The translations under genes and the position numbers were made by a program. This document shows positions 55,280-64,000 of a stretch of 64,000 nucleotides of DNA, piece by piece. This DNA is from Granulicella mallensis. Lineage in GTDB: Bacteria; Acidobacteriota; Terriglobia; Terriglobales; Acidobacteriaceae. Position 1 is the stretch's first letter; each line of letters starts with the position of its first letter. The notes beneath the pieces are model-generated. The model made no database searches, was not told the origin of the DNA, and worked only from the letters and a program-made list of their open reading frames with translations. Location of the stretch: positions 360,398-424,397 of the forward strand of contig NZ_JACHIO010000002.1 of NCBI RefSeq assembly GCF_014203225.1, given 5' to 3'.

Positions 55280-55313
55280 GAGGACTTCCTCTTCAACCCA
55301 AGGGGAAGTCCTC
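55280..55313 (+). terminator. Hairpin after the CHRD gene
   Basis: A 10-bp stem (GAGGACTTCC with GGAAGTCCTC, 14-nt loop) without a T-tract, so termination would be weak or factor-dependent. Confidence 0.4.
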
Positions 55314-55403
55314 GAGCCTCAGAGATGAAAGAATGACATCGTAGCTACAGAAATGGCTGTAGCCTGCTCTATCGAATCACCAACAAACAGGGGAAGAATC
55401 CAG

Positions 55404-55865
55404 ATGGTCTTTAAATATCGCAATGCAGGAATCGTGGCCGTACTCACCGGAGCCTCTCTCACGGCTCTACTCGCTCAAAACGGTGCTCCATCCGTTGCAA
55501 GCGGCAAACGCGAAATCCTGCTGCAAACAAATCAATCGTGGAACGGCAAGCCCTATACGCACTACCCCACAGGCCAGCCGCAACTCACCATGATCAAGCT
55601 GACCATCGCACCGCACAGCGCTCTGCCGTGGCACACCCACCCCTTCCCCAATGTTGTTTACGTACTTTCCGGCACGCTCACCCTGCACGACAAAGCCAGC
55701 GGCAAGACCCAGGTCGTCCATCAGGGAGCGGCCGTCGGAGAATCGGTAGACGCTGTCCATCGGGGCGAGTCGGGAGACGAACCCACCGTGCTGCTCATCA
55801 CCTATGCAGGCACACCCGGCGTTCCCACTTCAATCCCTGCTAAGGGAGAGAAAGCAGAGTACTAA
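55404..55865 (+). CDS. Secreted small cupin protein
   Basis: A 153-residue protein with an N-terminal hydrophobic export segment (about 8-25, LTALLAQ) and one cupin barrel. The first cupin motif reads PWHTHPFPNVVYVLSG, with two metal-ligand histidines; the usual Glu is not obvious. The second motif is weak, with a His in VDAVHRGES. Activity is unknown. The ATG at 55404 has GGGGAAG eight bases upstream. It stands between a CHRD gene and a convergent sulfatase. Confidence 0.83.
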   Translation: MVFKYRNAGIVAVLTGASLTALLAQNGAPSVASGKREILLQTNQSWNGKPYTHYPTGQPQLTMIKLTIAPHSALPWHTHPFPNVVYVLSGTLTLHDKASGKTQVVHQGAAVGESVDAVHRGESGDEPTVLLITYAGTPGVPTSIPAKGEKAEY

Positions 55866-55928
55866 CTCGAAGTCCCCGCAGCTAGATAACTCTTCGGTTA
55901 ACTAGTAACAAAGAATTCAGCCATCCCT

Positions 55929-57422
55929 TCAGCGGCGATCCTGCGGTTCCCAGGCCCATTCCGGCAACGGAGCATTCGTCTTCTGCCGGAACGCCGCGCC
56001 CGGGGGTGTCGTCCGGCTTGCTACATTGCGCTTGAGCGCAGTGTAGGCAGCGATGATGTCGGGTGGAAAGGTCGGCATGAGGGCTTCGATATCTGCCAGC
56101 ATCTGCTGAACCCGCTCAGGATATTGTTTTGCTACATCGTAGCTCTCTCCCGGATCGATCGCCAGATTGTAGAGTTCAGGGCGCGGAAGCCAAGCACTCT
56201 CGCTTCTGGAGCCGCTGTCATTGATATAGATATTCCCTCCTCCTTGCGCGACTCGCAGCTTCCAATCGCCCTCCCGAACGCAGTGCAGATCGGCTCCCTG
56301 CGCACTCATCGGACTGAAGTAGAGAATAGGTTTCCGCGTTACCTCTTCGTTCCCTGTTTTGAAGAGAACATGACTGATATCGGCCCCATCCAACGGATGC
56401 TCCGGGAGCTTGAGACCGCAAAGGCCAGCAAGCGTCGGAAACAGATCGAGGTTCGAACCCCAATCGCTGACGACACGGTTTGCAGGAATCTGGCCGGGCC
56501 ATCGTGCGAGCATCGGAACGCGGAAGCCCCCCTCGAACGTGGACGCCTTGCGCCCCCGCAAACCTCCGGGGCTGCCTTGAAACCATGGCCCATGATCGCT
56601 GGTGAAGAAGACGACCGTATCCGAATCCAAACCTCTCTGCCGTAACGTCTTCATCACCTCTCCGACGCTCCAGTCAATCTCCATCACCGCGTCTCCGACA
56701 TCTCCGAAATGCGATTTGCCTTGGAACTCCTTCGAGGCTCGCGCTGGATCGTGGGGATAGGAGTAGGCGAGGTAGAGGAAAAAAGGACCCTCTCCGGCGT
56801 TGTCCAGAAAGTGAACCGCTTCTTCGGTGTATCGCTTCGTGAGGTCGTCGCGATCGGTCTCCGGCTCCAAAGCCGTGAGATCGCGAAGAAGCGGCAACGG
56901 CTGCATGTCGACACTGTAGGGCACCCCGAAGTAAGAGTCAAAGCCACGATTCGTGGGCAGGTACTCCGGTGCGTCGCCAAGATGCCACTTGCCGATACAC
57001 TTCGTCGCATAAGTCGCGCCCTTGAAGGCGTTCGCCAACGTAACTTCATCAAGCGACATCCCCGTCTTCGAATGCGGAAAATAGGCGCCTTGCGTATGCG
57101 TTCGTTGAGCATACCTTCCCGTAAGCAGAGCGGAGCGGGAAGCCGAACAGATCGGATGTGCCGCGTTGAAATGGGTGAACCGAGTGCTCTCAAGAGCCAT
57201 GCGATCGAGATTCGGCGTAGGCAGGTGAGACCCATAGCAGCCGAGATCGCCATAGCCGAGGTCATCGCAAATCATCACGATCACATTGGGAGAGTGCGAT
57301 CTCTGACGGCGCTGGCCGGTCACGACGGCGGTCTCGGGTTGACTGGCTTTTGCTTCCGGGCTCAACGGCACAACACACGCCGCACTCAGCGTCTTCATAA
57401 AACTACGTCGATCGATCGGCAT
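55929..57422 (-). CDS. Tat-exported sulfatase
   Basis: A 497-residue type I sulfatase. The N-terminus carries a twin-arginine-like signal (DRRSFMKTLSAA, about 4-15). Metal ligands start with DD (53-54) in MICDDLGYGD, and the activation motif is CSASRSALLTGRY with Cys92 as the formylglycine precursor; further landmarks are GKWHLG and FFTSDHGPW. The core is C-x-A-x-R rather than the more usual C-x-P-x-R, so the type of maturation enzyme is uncertain; no maturase gene is in the window. Substrate is probably a sulfated glycan. Start ATG at 57422, divergent from the regulator at 57605. Confidence 0.9.
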   Translation of the reverse strand: MPIDRRSFMKTLSAACVVPLSPEAKASQPETAVVTGQRRQRSHSPNVIVMICDDLGYGDLGCYGSHLPTPNLDRMALESTRFTHFNAAHPICSASRSALLTGRYAQRTHTQGAYFPHSKTGMSLDEVTLANAFKGATYATKCIGKWHLGDAPEYLPTNRGFDSYFGVPYSVDMQPLPLLRDLTALEPETDRDDLTKRYTEEAVHFLDNAGEGPFFLYLAYSYPHDPARASKEFQGKSHFGDVGDAVMEIDWSVGEVMKTLRQRGLDSDTVVFFTSDHGPWFQGSPGGLRGRKASTFEGGFRVPMLARWPGQIPANRVVSDWGSNLDLFPTLAGLCGLKLPEHPLDGADISHVLFKTGNEEVTRKPILYFSPMSAQGADLHCVREGDWKLRVAQGGGNIYINDSGSRSESAWLPRPELYNLAIDPGESYDVAKQYPERVQQMLADIEALMPTFPPDIIAAYTALKRNVASRTTPPGAAFRQKTNAPLPEWAWEPQDRR

Positions 57423-57604
57423 TCGAAAATACTCCTCAGCTAATTAGGTTCGTTCCCTACTCGCCACGCACTGAGCTCTAAGCACCAACACCAGCGATGC
57501 TACGTCTCTTCGCATTCTGTGCGGAAGGGGAATTTCCCGAGAATCGTACTCGGATTCCCTGTAAAATTAGGCTGATATGACGTATCTCCTTCGAGATCGT
57601 CTGG

Positions 57605-58960
57605 ATGCCTAAGGCCTGCAAAGACTTGGCCAGTTCAAGGACCCTAGTGGCAAAGACGGAACTCCGTGAAGAAGAACGAGCCTCGCTCGCGCGGTTACTC
57701 GAAAGCGAGACGATGACACGGGCTCCTCGCTTATGTGCCGTCCTTCGGTATCTGGTCGACGCTTTTATAGAAGGCCGATCCAACGAGATTACCGAACAGA
57801 GCATTGGGGAAGCTGTATTCGGCAAACCGGTTGGGTACAATCCGGGTGACGATAACATCGTCCGCGTCACACTTCGTCACCTTCGCACCCGTCTCGAAGA
57901 GTTCTATCGCACCGAGGGAAAGCACGAGACCTACATTCTCGAGATCCCCAAGGGCAAGTACATTCCCTTTCTTGTTCCCCGCGAGGCAGGCCACCCAGGA
58001 TCCGGCACGCCTGCAGCAGCAACACCGCCCAGACTGCTACAGGCTCTTGAAACCGATCCTACTCCTCCGCCTTCGCTGTCTTCCAGGGTTGGAATCGGCT
58101 GGCTGGTCGCCGGTGCTTTGCTGGTGCTCTCACTAGCCCTCAGCTACACCCTCTATAGGGTGGAATTCGGAAACGCTGCCAGAGCCGGATCTCAAGAAAG
58201 TTCGGGCCTGCTACAGATGCTGGTCCAGCACGGCAACCAGCTGACCGTTGTCGTCACTGATTCCAATCTGCAGGCCTATCGCGAGATCTTCAAGAAGGAG
58301 GTTTCGCTCGACTCCTATATTGATCGCTCGTACGTCCGGTCCCAACCGAACGCCGTGGATAACCTTTCTGCGGGGGCGTTGAAATATGCAAGCGGCACGA
58401 CAGAAACCACTCTCACGTCCGCGATCGTCGCAGCGACCATTCAAAAAGCCGCCGCTCCGGTGGTTGTCTCTATAAGACACCCTCACGATCTGAGCCTGAG
58501 AGACTTCCAAAGTGGGAATATGATCCTGCTCGGTGGCCCCTGGATCAATCCCTGGGGTCAGTTGTTTGAGGACCGGCTCAACTTTCAACTGGTTCCCCCT
58601 CCGGACAACCCAGCCGGGTCAGTGATTCTCAATCGCCATCCCCAACCGGGCGAGCCTGCGACCTTCGTACCCCGTCAGAAGAACGGCCAGACCATCACCT
58701 ACGTTCGGATCGCAGTCTTGCCGAACCTGAACAAGAGCGGCCAGGTCGTCCTGGTCGGAGCGAACAGCCTGGAATCGCTCGAGGCAGGCGGAGATTACCT
58801 GATCTCACAGGATTTCCTGAATGACCTGCTGCGTCGCTTTCAAGTCAGCTCCCTCGCGCAACTACCGTCGTTCGAGGTCGTTCTTGAGGTAAAGGGAATT
58901 AACGCAGTTCCCGGGAACATACGAGTAGTCGCCCAACGCGCTATTACCCCTTCCTCTTAG
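57605..58960 (+). CDS. ToxR-like membrane-anchored regulator
   Basis: A 451-residue protein of a type common in Acidobacteriota and usually left unnamed. The N-terminal cytoplasmic part (about 20-125) looks like a winged helix: EITEQSIGEAVFG, DNIVRVTLRHLRTRLEEFY and YILEIPKGKYIPF correspond to recognition-helix and wing elements of OmpR/ToxR-type domains. A proline-rich linker (130-160), one membrane helix (about 163-185) and a periplasmic domain of about 265 residues follow. This topology suggests a one-component sensor acting on nearby genes, most simply the receptor at 59178. No experimental function is known to me. The start ATG has a weak ribosome-binding site, so an in-frame GTG soon after is possible. 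Confidence 0.72.
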   Translation: MPKACKDLASSRTLVAKTELREEERASLARLLESETMTRAPRLCAVLRYLVDAFIEGRSNEITEQSIGEAVFGKPVGYNPGDDNIVRVTLRHLRTRLEEFYRTEGKHETYILEIPKGKYIPFLVPREAGHPGSGTPAAATPPRLLQALETDPTPPPSLSSRVGIGWLVAGALLVLSLALSYTLYRVEFGNAARAGSQESSGLLQMLVQHGNQLTVVVTDSNLQAYREIFKKEVSLDSYIDRSYVRSQPNAVDNLSAGALKYASGTTETTLTSAIVAATIQKAAAPVVVSIRHPHDLSLRDFQSGNMILLGGPWINPWGQLFEDRLNFQLVPPPDNPAGSVILNRHPQPGEPATFVPRQKNGQTITYVRIAVLPNLNKSGQVVLVGANSLESLEAGGDYLISQDFLNDLLRRFQVSSLAQLPSFEVVLEVKGINAVPGNIRVVAQRAITPSS

Positions 58961-59047
58961 CAGCATCCCGATTCCCTGCCTCCACACAGCACTTTCCCCG
59001 TAAAAGCTCGAACTTCCCCGGAAATTCCCCTTTCATGCCGTACAAAT

Positions 59048-59128
59048 CGGCTCCTAGGATGGTGGCCGCTAAAGAGGTGCGTCTTCTTTCGCTCCGAAAC
59101 GCTGGCGTAATTCGCCAGCGAGGAGCCG
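59048..59128 (+). ncRNA. Candidate structured leader RNA of the receptor at 59178
   Basis: An outer stem CGGCTCCT (59048-59055) with AGGAGCCG (59121-59128) encloses about 44 nt and an inner perfect 8-bp hairpin CGCTGGCG/CGCCAGCG (59100-59120) that stacks directly on the outer stem. The palindrome TGCCGGCA follows. The arrangement resembles a cis-regulatory RNA, but it matches no riboswitch class I can recognise. The gap 58961-59177 holds no gene. Confidence 0.45.
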
Positions 59129-59177
59129 AGGCGCAACTGCTGCCGGCAGACTTCACACAAGAAAAGAGAAATCCTCT

Positions 59178-62100
59178 ATGGACCGACAGGATGTAAACCG
59201 CCACTCCTTCATCCGAGCGCAGGTGATCTGTAATCTCCCGTTCAGGGCGGCACGGATCGCGACCCGTCTGTTCGTAGTTCTTCTTCTGGTCTGTATGGCC
59301 CCCCTCGTCGAAGGGCAAGTCGCTACCGGAGACATCCTCGGCAACGTCACCGACTCCACCGGCGCGGCTATTCCCAACGCCAAGGTGCGCTTGGAGAACT
59401 TAGGAACCCATGTCCACCAACAGGCGACCTCGGGAGAAAACGGGTCCTACACCTTTACCCAGTTACAGCCAGGCACTTATCGCCTTGGCATCGGCATGAG
59501 CGGATTCAAGTTCTTTTCCAATCCTTCACTCGTTCTGATCGCCGGCGATAGAGCCCGCGTCGATGCCACCCTGCAGATAGGCGAGACGACCGAGACCGTT
59601 GAGGTCACTACCCAGCCAAGCGCTCTGCAGACCGACAGCACCAACGTCGGTTCGTCGATCGAGGCGAAGGCCATCTCCGATATTCCCCTGAACGGCCGCA
59701 ACGTCTTTGGGCTCGTCCAGGTAGCGCCAGGAGCGAATGCCGGAAGCCCCAGTTCGCTCACCAGCGGCAACCGGCCGGATGATCGTCGCCAGTCAAGTTC
59801 CATCTCCGCGAACGGGCAATATGAGCTGCTGAATAACCAGCTCATCGATGGCCTCGACAACAACGAGCGCTATAAGGGCCTCATCCTGTTGCGGCCATCG
59901 GTCGAGGCGATTCAACAGGTGCGCGTTGACACGAACACCTATACCGCTGAGGTTGGCCGCACCGCCGGAGCGGCTGTAACCATCCTCACCAAATCTGGAA
60001 CCGACAGTTTTCACGGCTCACTCTACGAGTTCTTGCGCAACGACGTGACTGATGCCCGTAACTACTTCGCGCGATCGTCCACACTCCCTCACAAGCCAGA
60101 GCTCCGGCAGAACCAGTTTGGTGGAAGTATCGGTGGTCCCATCCTCCACGGCAGAACCTTCTTCTTCGCCGATTTGGAGGAGTTCCGCCAGGTGGATGCA
60201 ACGGGCACGGTCTACACCTCTACGGTCCCAACTCTGTATGAAGAGCAGCATCCAGGCGACCTCACAGACGTCGGTGGTCCTCTTGTCACCAAGATCGACC
60301 CCACTGCGCTGGCATACTTCAAGCTGTATCCTGCACCCAACCAGCCCGGCACATCTTTCACACCTGGAGTAAGCGTTCCTTCCAACAACTTCCTGTTTGA
60401 TCCTGCTCGCACACAGAGCACAACGCTCGGGGATCTCCGGATCGACCACCACTTCAGTCCTACGGATATTCTGTTCGGTCGTTACTCCTATAACAACGTG
60501 AAGACCTTCGTCCCAGGACAGTTGCCGTCGGTTGGCTCGATCCAGCCTGGCGGAACCGCCGGCACCTTCCCCGGCACCTCGATCATTACGACCAACAATG
60601 GCCAACTGAACTACTCCCATGTCTTCTCACCACGACTGCTGTTGGAGTTGAGAACTGGCTACACCCTGTTCCTCGATCAGGTCACGGCCTTGAACTCCGG
60701 TACAAACCTCAATGACACGCCCACCTATGCCATCCCCAACGCAAACACCTGTCTGGATTGCTCAGGCCTGGCACCGATCGCGCCCGGGGGCGGCTACTCA
60801 GGCATTGGCGATGGAAATTTTCTGCCGATCCTGCTGACCGAAAGCAACTACCAGTACGCGGGAAACCTCACCTACATACGCGGCTCCCAAACGATCAAAG
60901 TCGGGGGTGCCCTGATTCGGCGTCTTGTCAGCAATCTGCAGCAGAATTACGGCAAGCCGAGTATCTCCTTCAACGGCGCTACGCCTCAGGCGGCACTCGC
61001 AGAGTTCTTTGCCGGCGATCCCTTCAACTATCAACGGCAGGGCTTGACACGCCGTCCGCACGTGCGGACGTGGGAGCCAAGCATGTTCGTTCAGGACGAC
61101 TGGCGCATAAGGCCGAACCTCACCCTCAATCTCGGTCTCCGCTACGATGTGTTCACCGCCCCTAACGAGAAAGATGGATTCAACTCCGATCTCGACTTTT
61201 CTACGGGAACCCTGATCACCTCAAACACTGGTGGCATTCAAACAAACCATGCGAATCTGGCACCTCGATTCGGCTTTGCCGACTCCATCACGCCACACAT
61301 GGTTGTGCGCGGCGGTTTCGGAATGACGTTCTACGCCAGCGACGTCCAGAACGCCTTCCAACTTCTGAATCCTCCATACAGCTTTGCGACCGGCACGGTC
61401 ACGTCGACGACACCGCTATCGGCTGGAGTCGTTGCAGTCTCCACGCCATCGACAACAGCCCTGTCCGGATCTGTAGCAGCGAAACCCTTCGACTATAAGA
61501 CGGCATACGTCGAGCAATTCAACTTGCTCCTCCAACGCGACTTCTCCGGCAACGTCGTCACCATCGGATATGTGGGTGAACTGGGCCGCCACCTGGCAGC
61601 GATGATTCCCAACGTCAATCTGCCAAGCCCGAGTGGCTCGGCAACCGTACCGTCTCCGGTCTATGCGGCGCTGCTTCCGAATGTGAACACGATTCAATAC
61701 TTCGGAGACTTCGCCAGTTCAAGTTACAACTCGCTCCAGGCCACCTTCGAAAGGCGCCTGAATCACGGCCTGACACTCAACGCAAACTACACTCTCGCGC
61801 ATGCACTGGACGATACCGATAACCAGTCAACAGATGGCGATGGAGGATACGGCTTGCAGCCAACGAAGATCAGCACCTATGACTACGGAAATTCGATCCT
61901 CGATGTCCGGGATCGGATCGCCGTCACCGCAAACTATGCGATTCCGTTCCACGGGACCAACCGTCTGGCCAAACTCGCGCTGGGCGACTGGCAGGTGAAT
62001 GGGTTGAGCTTCTGGCAGACGGGTTCGCCGTTCTCTATCACCAGCGGCGTGACGCAGAATGGGCGCGCCTACATCAATCTGGCAACGGTAACATCCGATC

Positions 62101-62495
62101 GCCCTGATCGTATTGGATCGCCCTTCCTCGCTCACCCCAGCGCCACGACTGGATTCCTGAATCCGGCGGCCTTTGCCCGCCAGGCCCTTGGCACAGCCGG
62201 CAACGCCGGTCGCAACTTCATACACGGCCCTCATCAACGACGCACAGACCTCTCGTTGTTCAAGACGGTTCCGCTGCACAACTCCCTCAATCTTCAGTTC
62301 CGCGCTGAGTGCTTCAACATCTCGAACACTCCGAACTTTGCTCAACCTGGCGGCCAGATCTCCAGCTACAGCCCGACGCCTGATGCAAATGGCAGATTCG
62401 AAGCGACCAATGCAGGAAACTTCGGCATCAGCACCTCGACGACCGCTGGCTCGGCGGCCAGACAATTCCAATTCGCGGCAAAGATTACGTTCTAG
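59178..62495 (+). CDS. Oar-type TonB-dependent receptor next to a ToxR-like regulator
   Basis: A 1105-residue outer-membrane receptor. A rather long N-terminal stretch precedes the hydrophobic signal segment (about 29-47, PLVEGQ); then come a carboxypeptidase-regulatory-like domain (about 50-135, GDILGNVTDSTGAAI), a plug with DIPLNGRNVFGLVQ, and a barrel ending FAAKITF. The plug motif LNGRN is the typical form and separates it from the paralogue pair at 23003 and 38064. Ligand unknown; a Tat sulfatase and a membrane regulator nearby suggest a sulfated glycan as one possibility. The ATG at 59178 is used. Confidence 0.9.
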   Translation: MDRQDVNRHSFIRAQVICNLPFRAARIATRLFVVLLLVCMAPLVEGQVATGDILGNVTDSTGAAIPNAKVRLENLGTHVHQQATSGENGSYTFTQLQPGTYRLGIGMSGFKFFSNPSLVLIAGDRARVDATLQIGETTETVEVTTQPSALQTDSTNVGSSIEAKAISDIPLNGRNVFGLVQVAPGANAGSPSSLTSGNRPDDRRQSSSISANGQYELLNNQLIDGLDNNERYKGLILLRPSVEAIQQVRVDTNTYTAEVGRTAGAAVTILTKSGTDSFHGSLYEFLRNDVTDARNYFARSSTLPHKPELRQNQFGGSIGGPILHGRTFFFADLEEFRQVDATGTVYTSTVPTLYEEQHPGDLTDVGGPLVTKIDPTALAYFKLYPAPNQPGTSFTPGVSVPSNNFLFDPARTQSTTLGDLRIDHHFSPTDILFGRYSYNNVKTFVPGQLPSVGSIQPGGTAGTFPGTSIITTNNGQLNYSHVFSPRLLLELRTGYTLFLDQVTALNSGTNLNDTPTYAIPNANTCLDCSGLAPIAPGGGYSGIGDGNFLPILLTESNYQYAGNLTYIRGSQTIKVGGALIRRLVSNLQQNYGKPSISFNGATPQAALAEFFAGDPFNYQRQGLTRRPHVRTWEPSMFVQDDWRIRPNLTLNLGLRYDVFTAPNEKDGFNSDLDFSTGTLITSNTGGIQTNHANLAPRFGFADSITPHMVVRGGFGMTFYASDVQNAFQLLNPPYSFATGTVTSTTPLSAGVVAVSTPSTTALSGSVAAKPFDYKTAYVEQFNLLLQRDFSGNVVTIGYVGELGRHLAAMIPNVNLPSPSGSATVPSPVYAALLPNVNTIQYFGDFASSSYNSLQATFERRLNHGLTLNANYTLAHALDDTDNQSTDGDGGYGLQPTKISTYDYGNSILDVRDRIAVTANYAIPFHGTNRLAKLALGDWQVNGLSFWQTGSPFSITSGVTQNGRAYINLATVTSDRPDRIGSPFLAHPSATTGFLNPAAFARQALGTAGNAGRNFIHGPHQRRTDLSLFKTVPLHNSLNLQFRAECFNISNTPNFAQPGGQISSYSPTPDANGRFEATNAGNFGISTSTTAGSAARQFQFAAKITF

Positions 62496-62514
62496 AGCAG
62501 TTTCATGACGATAC

Positions 62515-62979
62515 CTACAGATGCCCGCACCAACGGAGATGCAGATACTCTTCAAGCCCGATGAGAACAAGGGTGGCGATGGACAAGACGATTTGCACTC
62601 GTTCCATCCGAATCTTGTGAGGGCTCAACGGAATTCGACGCCACTGCGAGGCCGGGCGATTACGCAGATGACGAACCTGCGCCAGGATCACCAGGTTCAG
62701 CAAGGAGCCAACCAACGCAAGTCCCATCATTGGGACCCGAATCCAGTCCTGATGAAACCGATCCATCGCCGTTCCGACGCCGGCACTCACAGCAAGAGAA
62801 CCTATCCCAATCGCGAGCCGGAGACCGTCAAGAGCCGCAAAGAATGTGCAGACGCTTTGAAGAAGGGCAAAGAAGAAGCTGGACCAGGCAATCACCTCTC
62901 GTGTCGTTCCAGTCTCATCTGGCATCGCCTTCGATAGCGGACTCTCGGAGTCTAGCGGTTTGGCAGGCGTAGCTGACAT
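62515..62979 (-). CDS. Small integral membrane protein of unknown function
   Basis: A 154-residue protein with a polar N-terminus of about 25 residues and four predicted membrane segments (about 30-50, 54-70, 84-103 and 129-146). I recognise no family. It is convergent with the receptor, with 19 bp between stops. The start ATG at 62979 is the best available. Codon use looks like its neighbours, and the regular hydrophobic pattern supports a real gene. Confidence 0.65.
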   Translation of the reverse strand: MSATPAKPLDSESPLSKAMPDETGTTREVIAWSSFFFALLQSVCTFFAALDGLRLAIGIGSLAVSAGVGTAMDRFHQDWIRVPMMGLALVGSLLNLVILAQVRHLRNRPASQWRRIPLSPHKIRMERVQIVLSIATLVLIGLEEYLHLRWCGHL

Positions 62980-63164
62980 CAGAGATTGAACTCCTTGGGT
63001 AAATGCACGTTAGCTGATTCTGGTTTGATTTTATAGTTCTTACATCCGTGGGTTTCCCACGATGACAAAGAACATACATCTCCGCAGGCGGAGCTATCCC
63101 TGGTCGCCCAAAACCCGGGCCACGGCGCTCCTTCACCTTCTTATTCTCTGTTCCGTACAAGGAG

Positions 63165-63833
63165 CTAACTTGCGAGCGCTATGCTCTCCACCGCCGGACC
63201 GTGCGCCCTGACCTTTTTTCGCCAAAACTCCGGGATCAGATCATAGTCTCGAATCGCCGACCGCAGCTTCACCTCCGGTTCGAAGCCAACGGCCAAACGA
63301 AATACATCAGCCACCGTGATCTGGTCTTGTTCCCGGGAGACCAGTTCCATGGAATCCCCAGCCCGGACGACCCCTTCCCGCAATACGGAGGCATAGAAAC
63401 CAGGCTTCGTCGCCTCCAGGAACCTCGTGACGAGATCGGCACGTTCATGCTTGATCGCTAGTTTGTAGCAAGGGCTGCGAGGCTGGGTGATCTGCACGAG
63501 CGCTGTTCCCACACGCCAGGTATCCCCAATGAAGACGTCGGTTTCCAGGACGCCCTTCGACGTGAAGTTCTCACCCAGGTCACCCGGATGGAGTTGCGGC
63601 TTACCGAGAACTTCGGCCCAAAACGGAAAGTGCTCGGAGGGATAAAAATAGACGGCTTTATCCTTTCCGCCATGATTTACCAGATCCGCTTGCGAGTCAC
63701 CAACGATGCTCAGTGTTTCGACCTGAACAGGATGGCTGACTGCGCTCTTGTGGATTCCGGTCAGGATCTCCTGGCCGTTCCACCACATCTTTTGCAGACT
63801 GCTGATATTTACCGATACGATTTCGGCAATCAT
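63165..63833 (-). CDS. MOSC-domain protein (YiiM type)
   Basis: A 222-residue protein with a MOSC domain (about 20-165) and a C-terminal three-helix extension, as in YiiM. Landmarks: VNHGGKDKAVYFYPSEH, PGDLGENFT, and the conserved cysteine Cys122 in QPRSPCYKL. MOSC proteins bind molybdenum cofactor; YiiM homologues reduce N-hydroxylated compounds with an electron partner. The ATG at 63833 was preferred to one ten codons upstream because it gives the normal family N-terminus. An IS end lies about 40 bp upstream and may have replaced its promoter. Confidence 0.88.
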   Translation of the reverse strand: MIAEIVSVNISSLQKMWWNGQEILTGIHKSAVSHPVQVETLSIVGDSQADLVNHGGKDKAVYFYPSEHFPFWAEVLGKPQLHPGDLGENFTSKGVLETDVFIGDTWRVGTALVQITQPRSPCYKLAIKHERADLVTRFLEATKPGFYASVLREGVVRAGDSMELVSREQDQITVADVFRLAVGFEPEVKLRSAIRDYDLIPEFWRKKVRAHGPAVESIALAS

Positions 63834-63872
63834 GATCCCGGGCCCCCTAAGCTGACTGTGCAAAGCATCTAG

Positions 63873-64000
63873 GGCGTGTTCACGCTATCTGAGCGCTTCG
63901 ACGATGAGTGCGAAGTGGAGGAAGCCGATAAAGAGTACGTCCAGTTTCTCGAAGCGGGAGAAGATTCTTCGGAAGCCCTTGAGCCTGCGGAACAACCGCT
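63873..64000 (-). mobile_element. End of an IS5-family insertion sequence
   Basis: The last 128 bp hold the 3-prime end of an IS, including a terminal sequence GGGCGTGTTCACGCT adjoining CTAG at 63869-63872, the expected kind of target for the IS427 branch. The other end is outside the window. Confidence 0.75.
63885..64000 (-). CDS. IS5-family transposase, C-terminal fragment
   Basis: The visible 37 residues read RLFRRLKGFRRIFSRFEKLD followed by VLFIGFLHFALIVEALR and a TAG stop. This is the conserved C-terminal end of IS5/IS427-type DDE transposases (RRLKGFRRIFSRFEKLD). The rest of the gene is beyond the right edge, so intactness cannot be judged. Confidence 0.85.
   Translation of the reverse strand, partial: RLFRRLKGFRRIFSRFEKLDVLFIGFLHFALIVEALR

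Noticed and set aside
1..64000. tRNA, rRNA, CRISPR arrays or prophage genes
   Set aside because: No cloverleaf, rRNA segment, regularly spaced repeats or phage structural genes were noticed on either strand.

Overview
The window looks like a piece of an Acidobacteriota chromosome (class Terriglobia, close to Granulicella, Terriglobus or Edaphobacter). The evidence is five very large Oar-type TonB-dependent receptors with an N-terminal carboxypeptidase-regulatory-like domain, two DUF1549/DUF1553 (PSD1) plus DUF1501 gene pairs, and abundant secreted carbohydrate-active enzymes. No rRNA, tRNA, CRISPR array or replication origin was seen.

Region 1 (1-14482) reads as a rhamnogalacturonan-I (pectin) utilisation locus. 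A leftward run holds a GH2 enzyme, a short-chain dehydrogenase, a CE12 rhamnogalacturonan acetylesterase and a GH106-type alpha-L-rhamnosidase cut by the window edge. Divergent from it are a second GH2 enzyme, a TonB-dependent receptor and a PL4 rhamnogalacturonan lyase. Two 14-bp inverted repeats of the same design (5518-5531 and 8246-8259) sit in front of the divergent units and may be one regulator's operators.

Region 2 (14499-22487, leftward) is a nitrogen operon: a beta-propeller protein, two DUF1989 proteins (UAAP1 and UAAP2), a 1198-residue urea/guanidine carboxylase and allophanate hydrolase. With the DUF1989 pair present, guanidine is the more likely substrate than urea.

Region 3 (23003-36374, rightward) has a TonB-dependent receptor, a cysteine-free glutathione-peroxidase-like protein, a three-gene ABC importer of the type linked to urea/guanidine carboxylase, a PSD1 multi-haem protein whose start overlaps the ABC ATPase by 4 nt, a DUF1501 Tat protein and a lipoprotein cytochrome c. 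Leftward genes follow: a single-haem cytochrome, a secreted metallo-beta-lactamase-fold hydrolase and a receptor that is a close paralogue of the one at 23003.

Region 4 (42738-54140) has a LysR regulator, a BioY-DUF1284 pair, a second PSD1-DUF1501 pair, a secreted rhodanese-like protein without its catalytic cysteine, and a leftward receptor whose leader contains a strong intrinsic terminator just before the gene.

Region 5 (54785-64000) has a CHRD-domain protein, a secreted cupin, a Tat-exported sulfatase, a ToxR-like membrane regulator followed by another receptor with a structured leader, a small membrane protein, a MOSC protein and the end of an IS5-family element at the right edge.

The most interesting part is regions 2 to 4: guanidine catabolism, its importer, outer-membrane receptors, PSD1/DUF1501 pairs and cysteine-free redox-fold proteins lie together. 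This suggests, but does not prove, a co-inherited envelope uptake and processing module.
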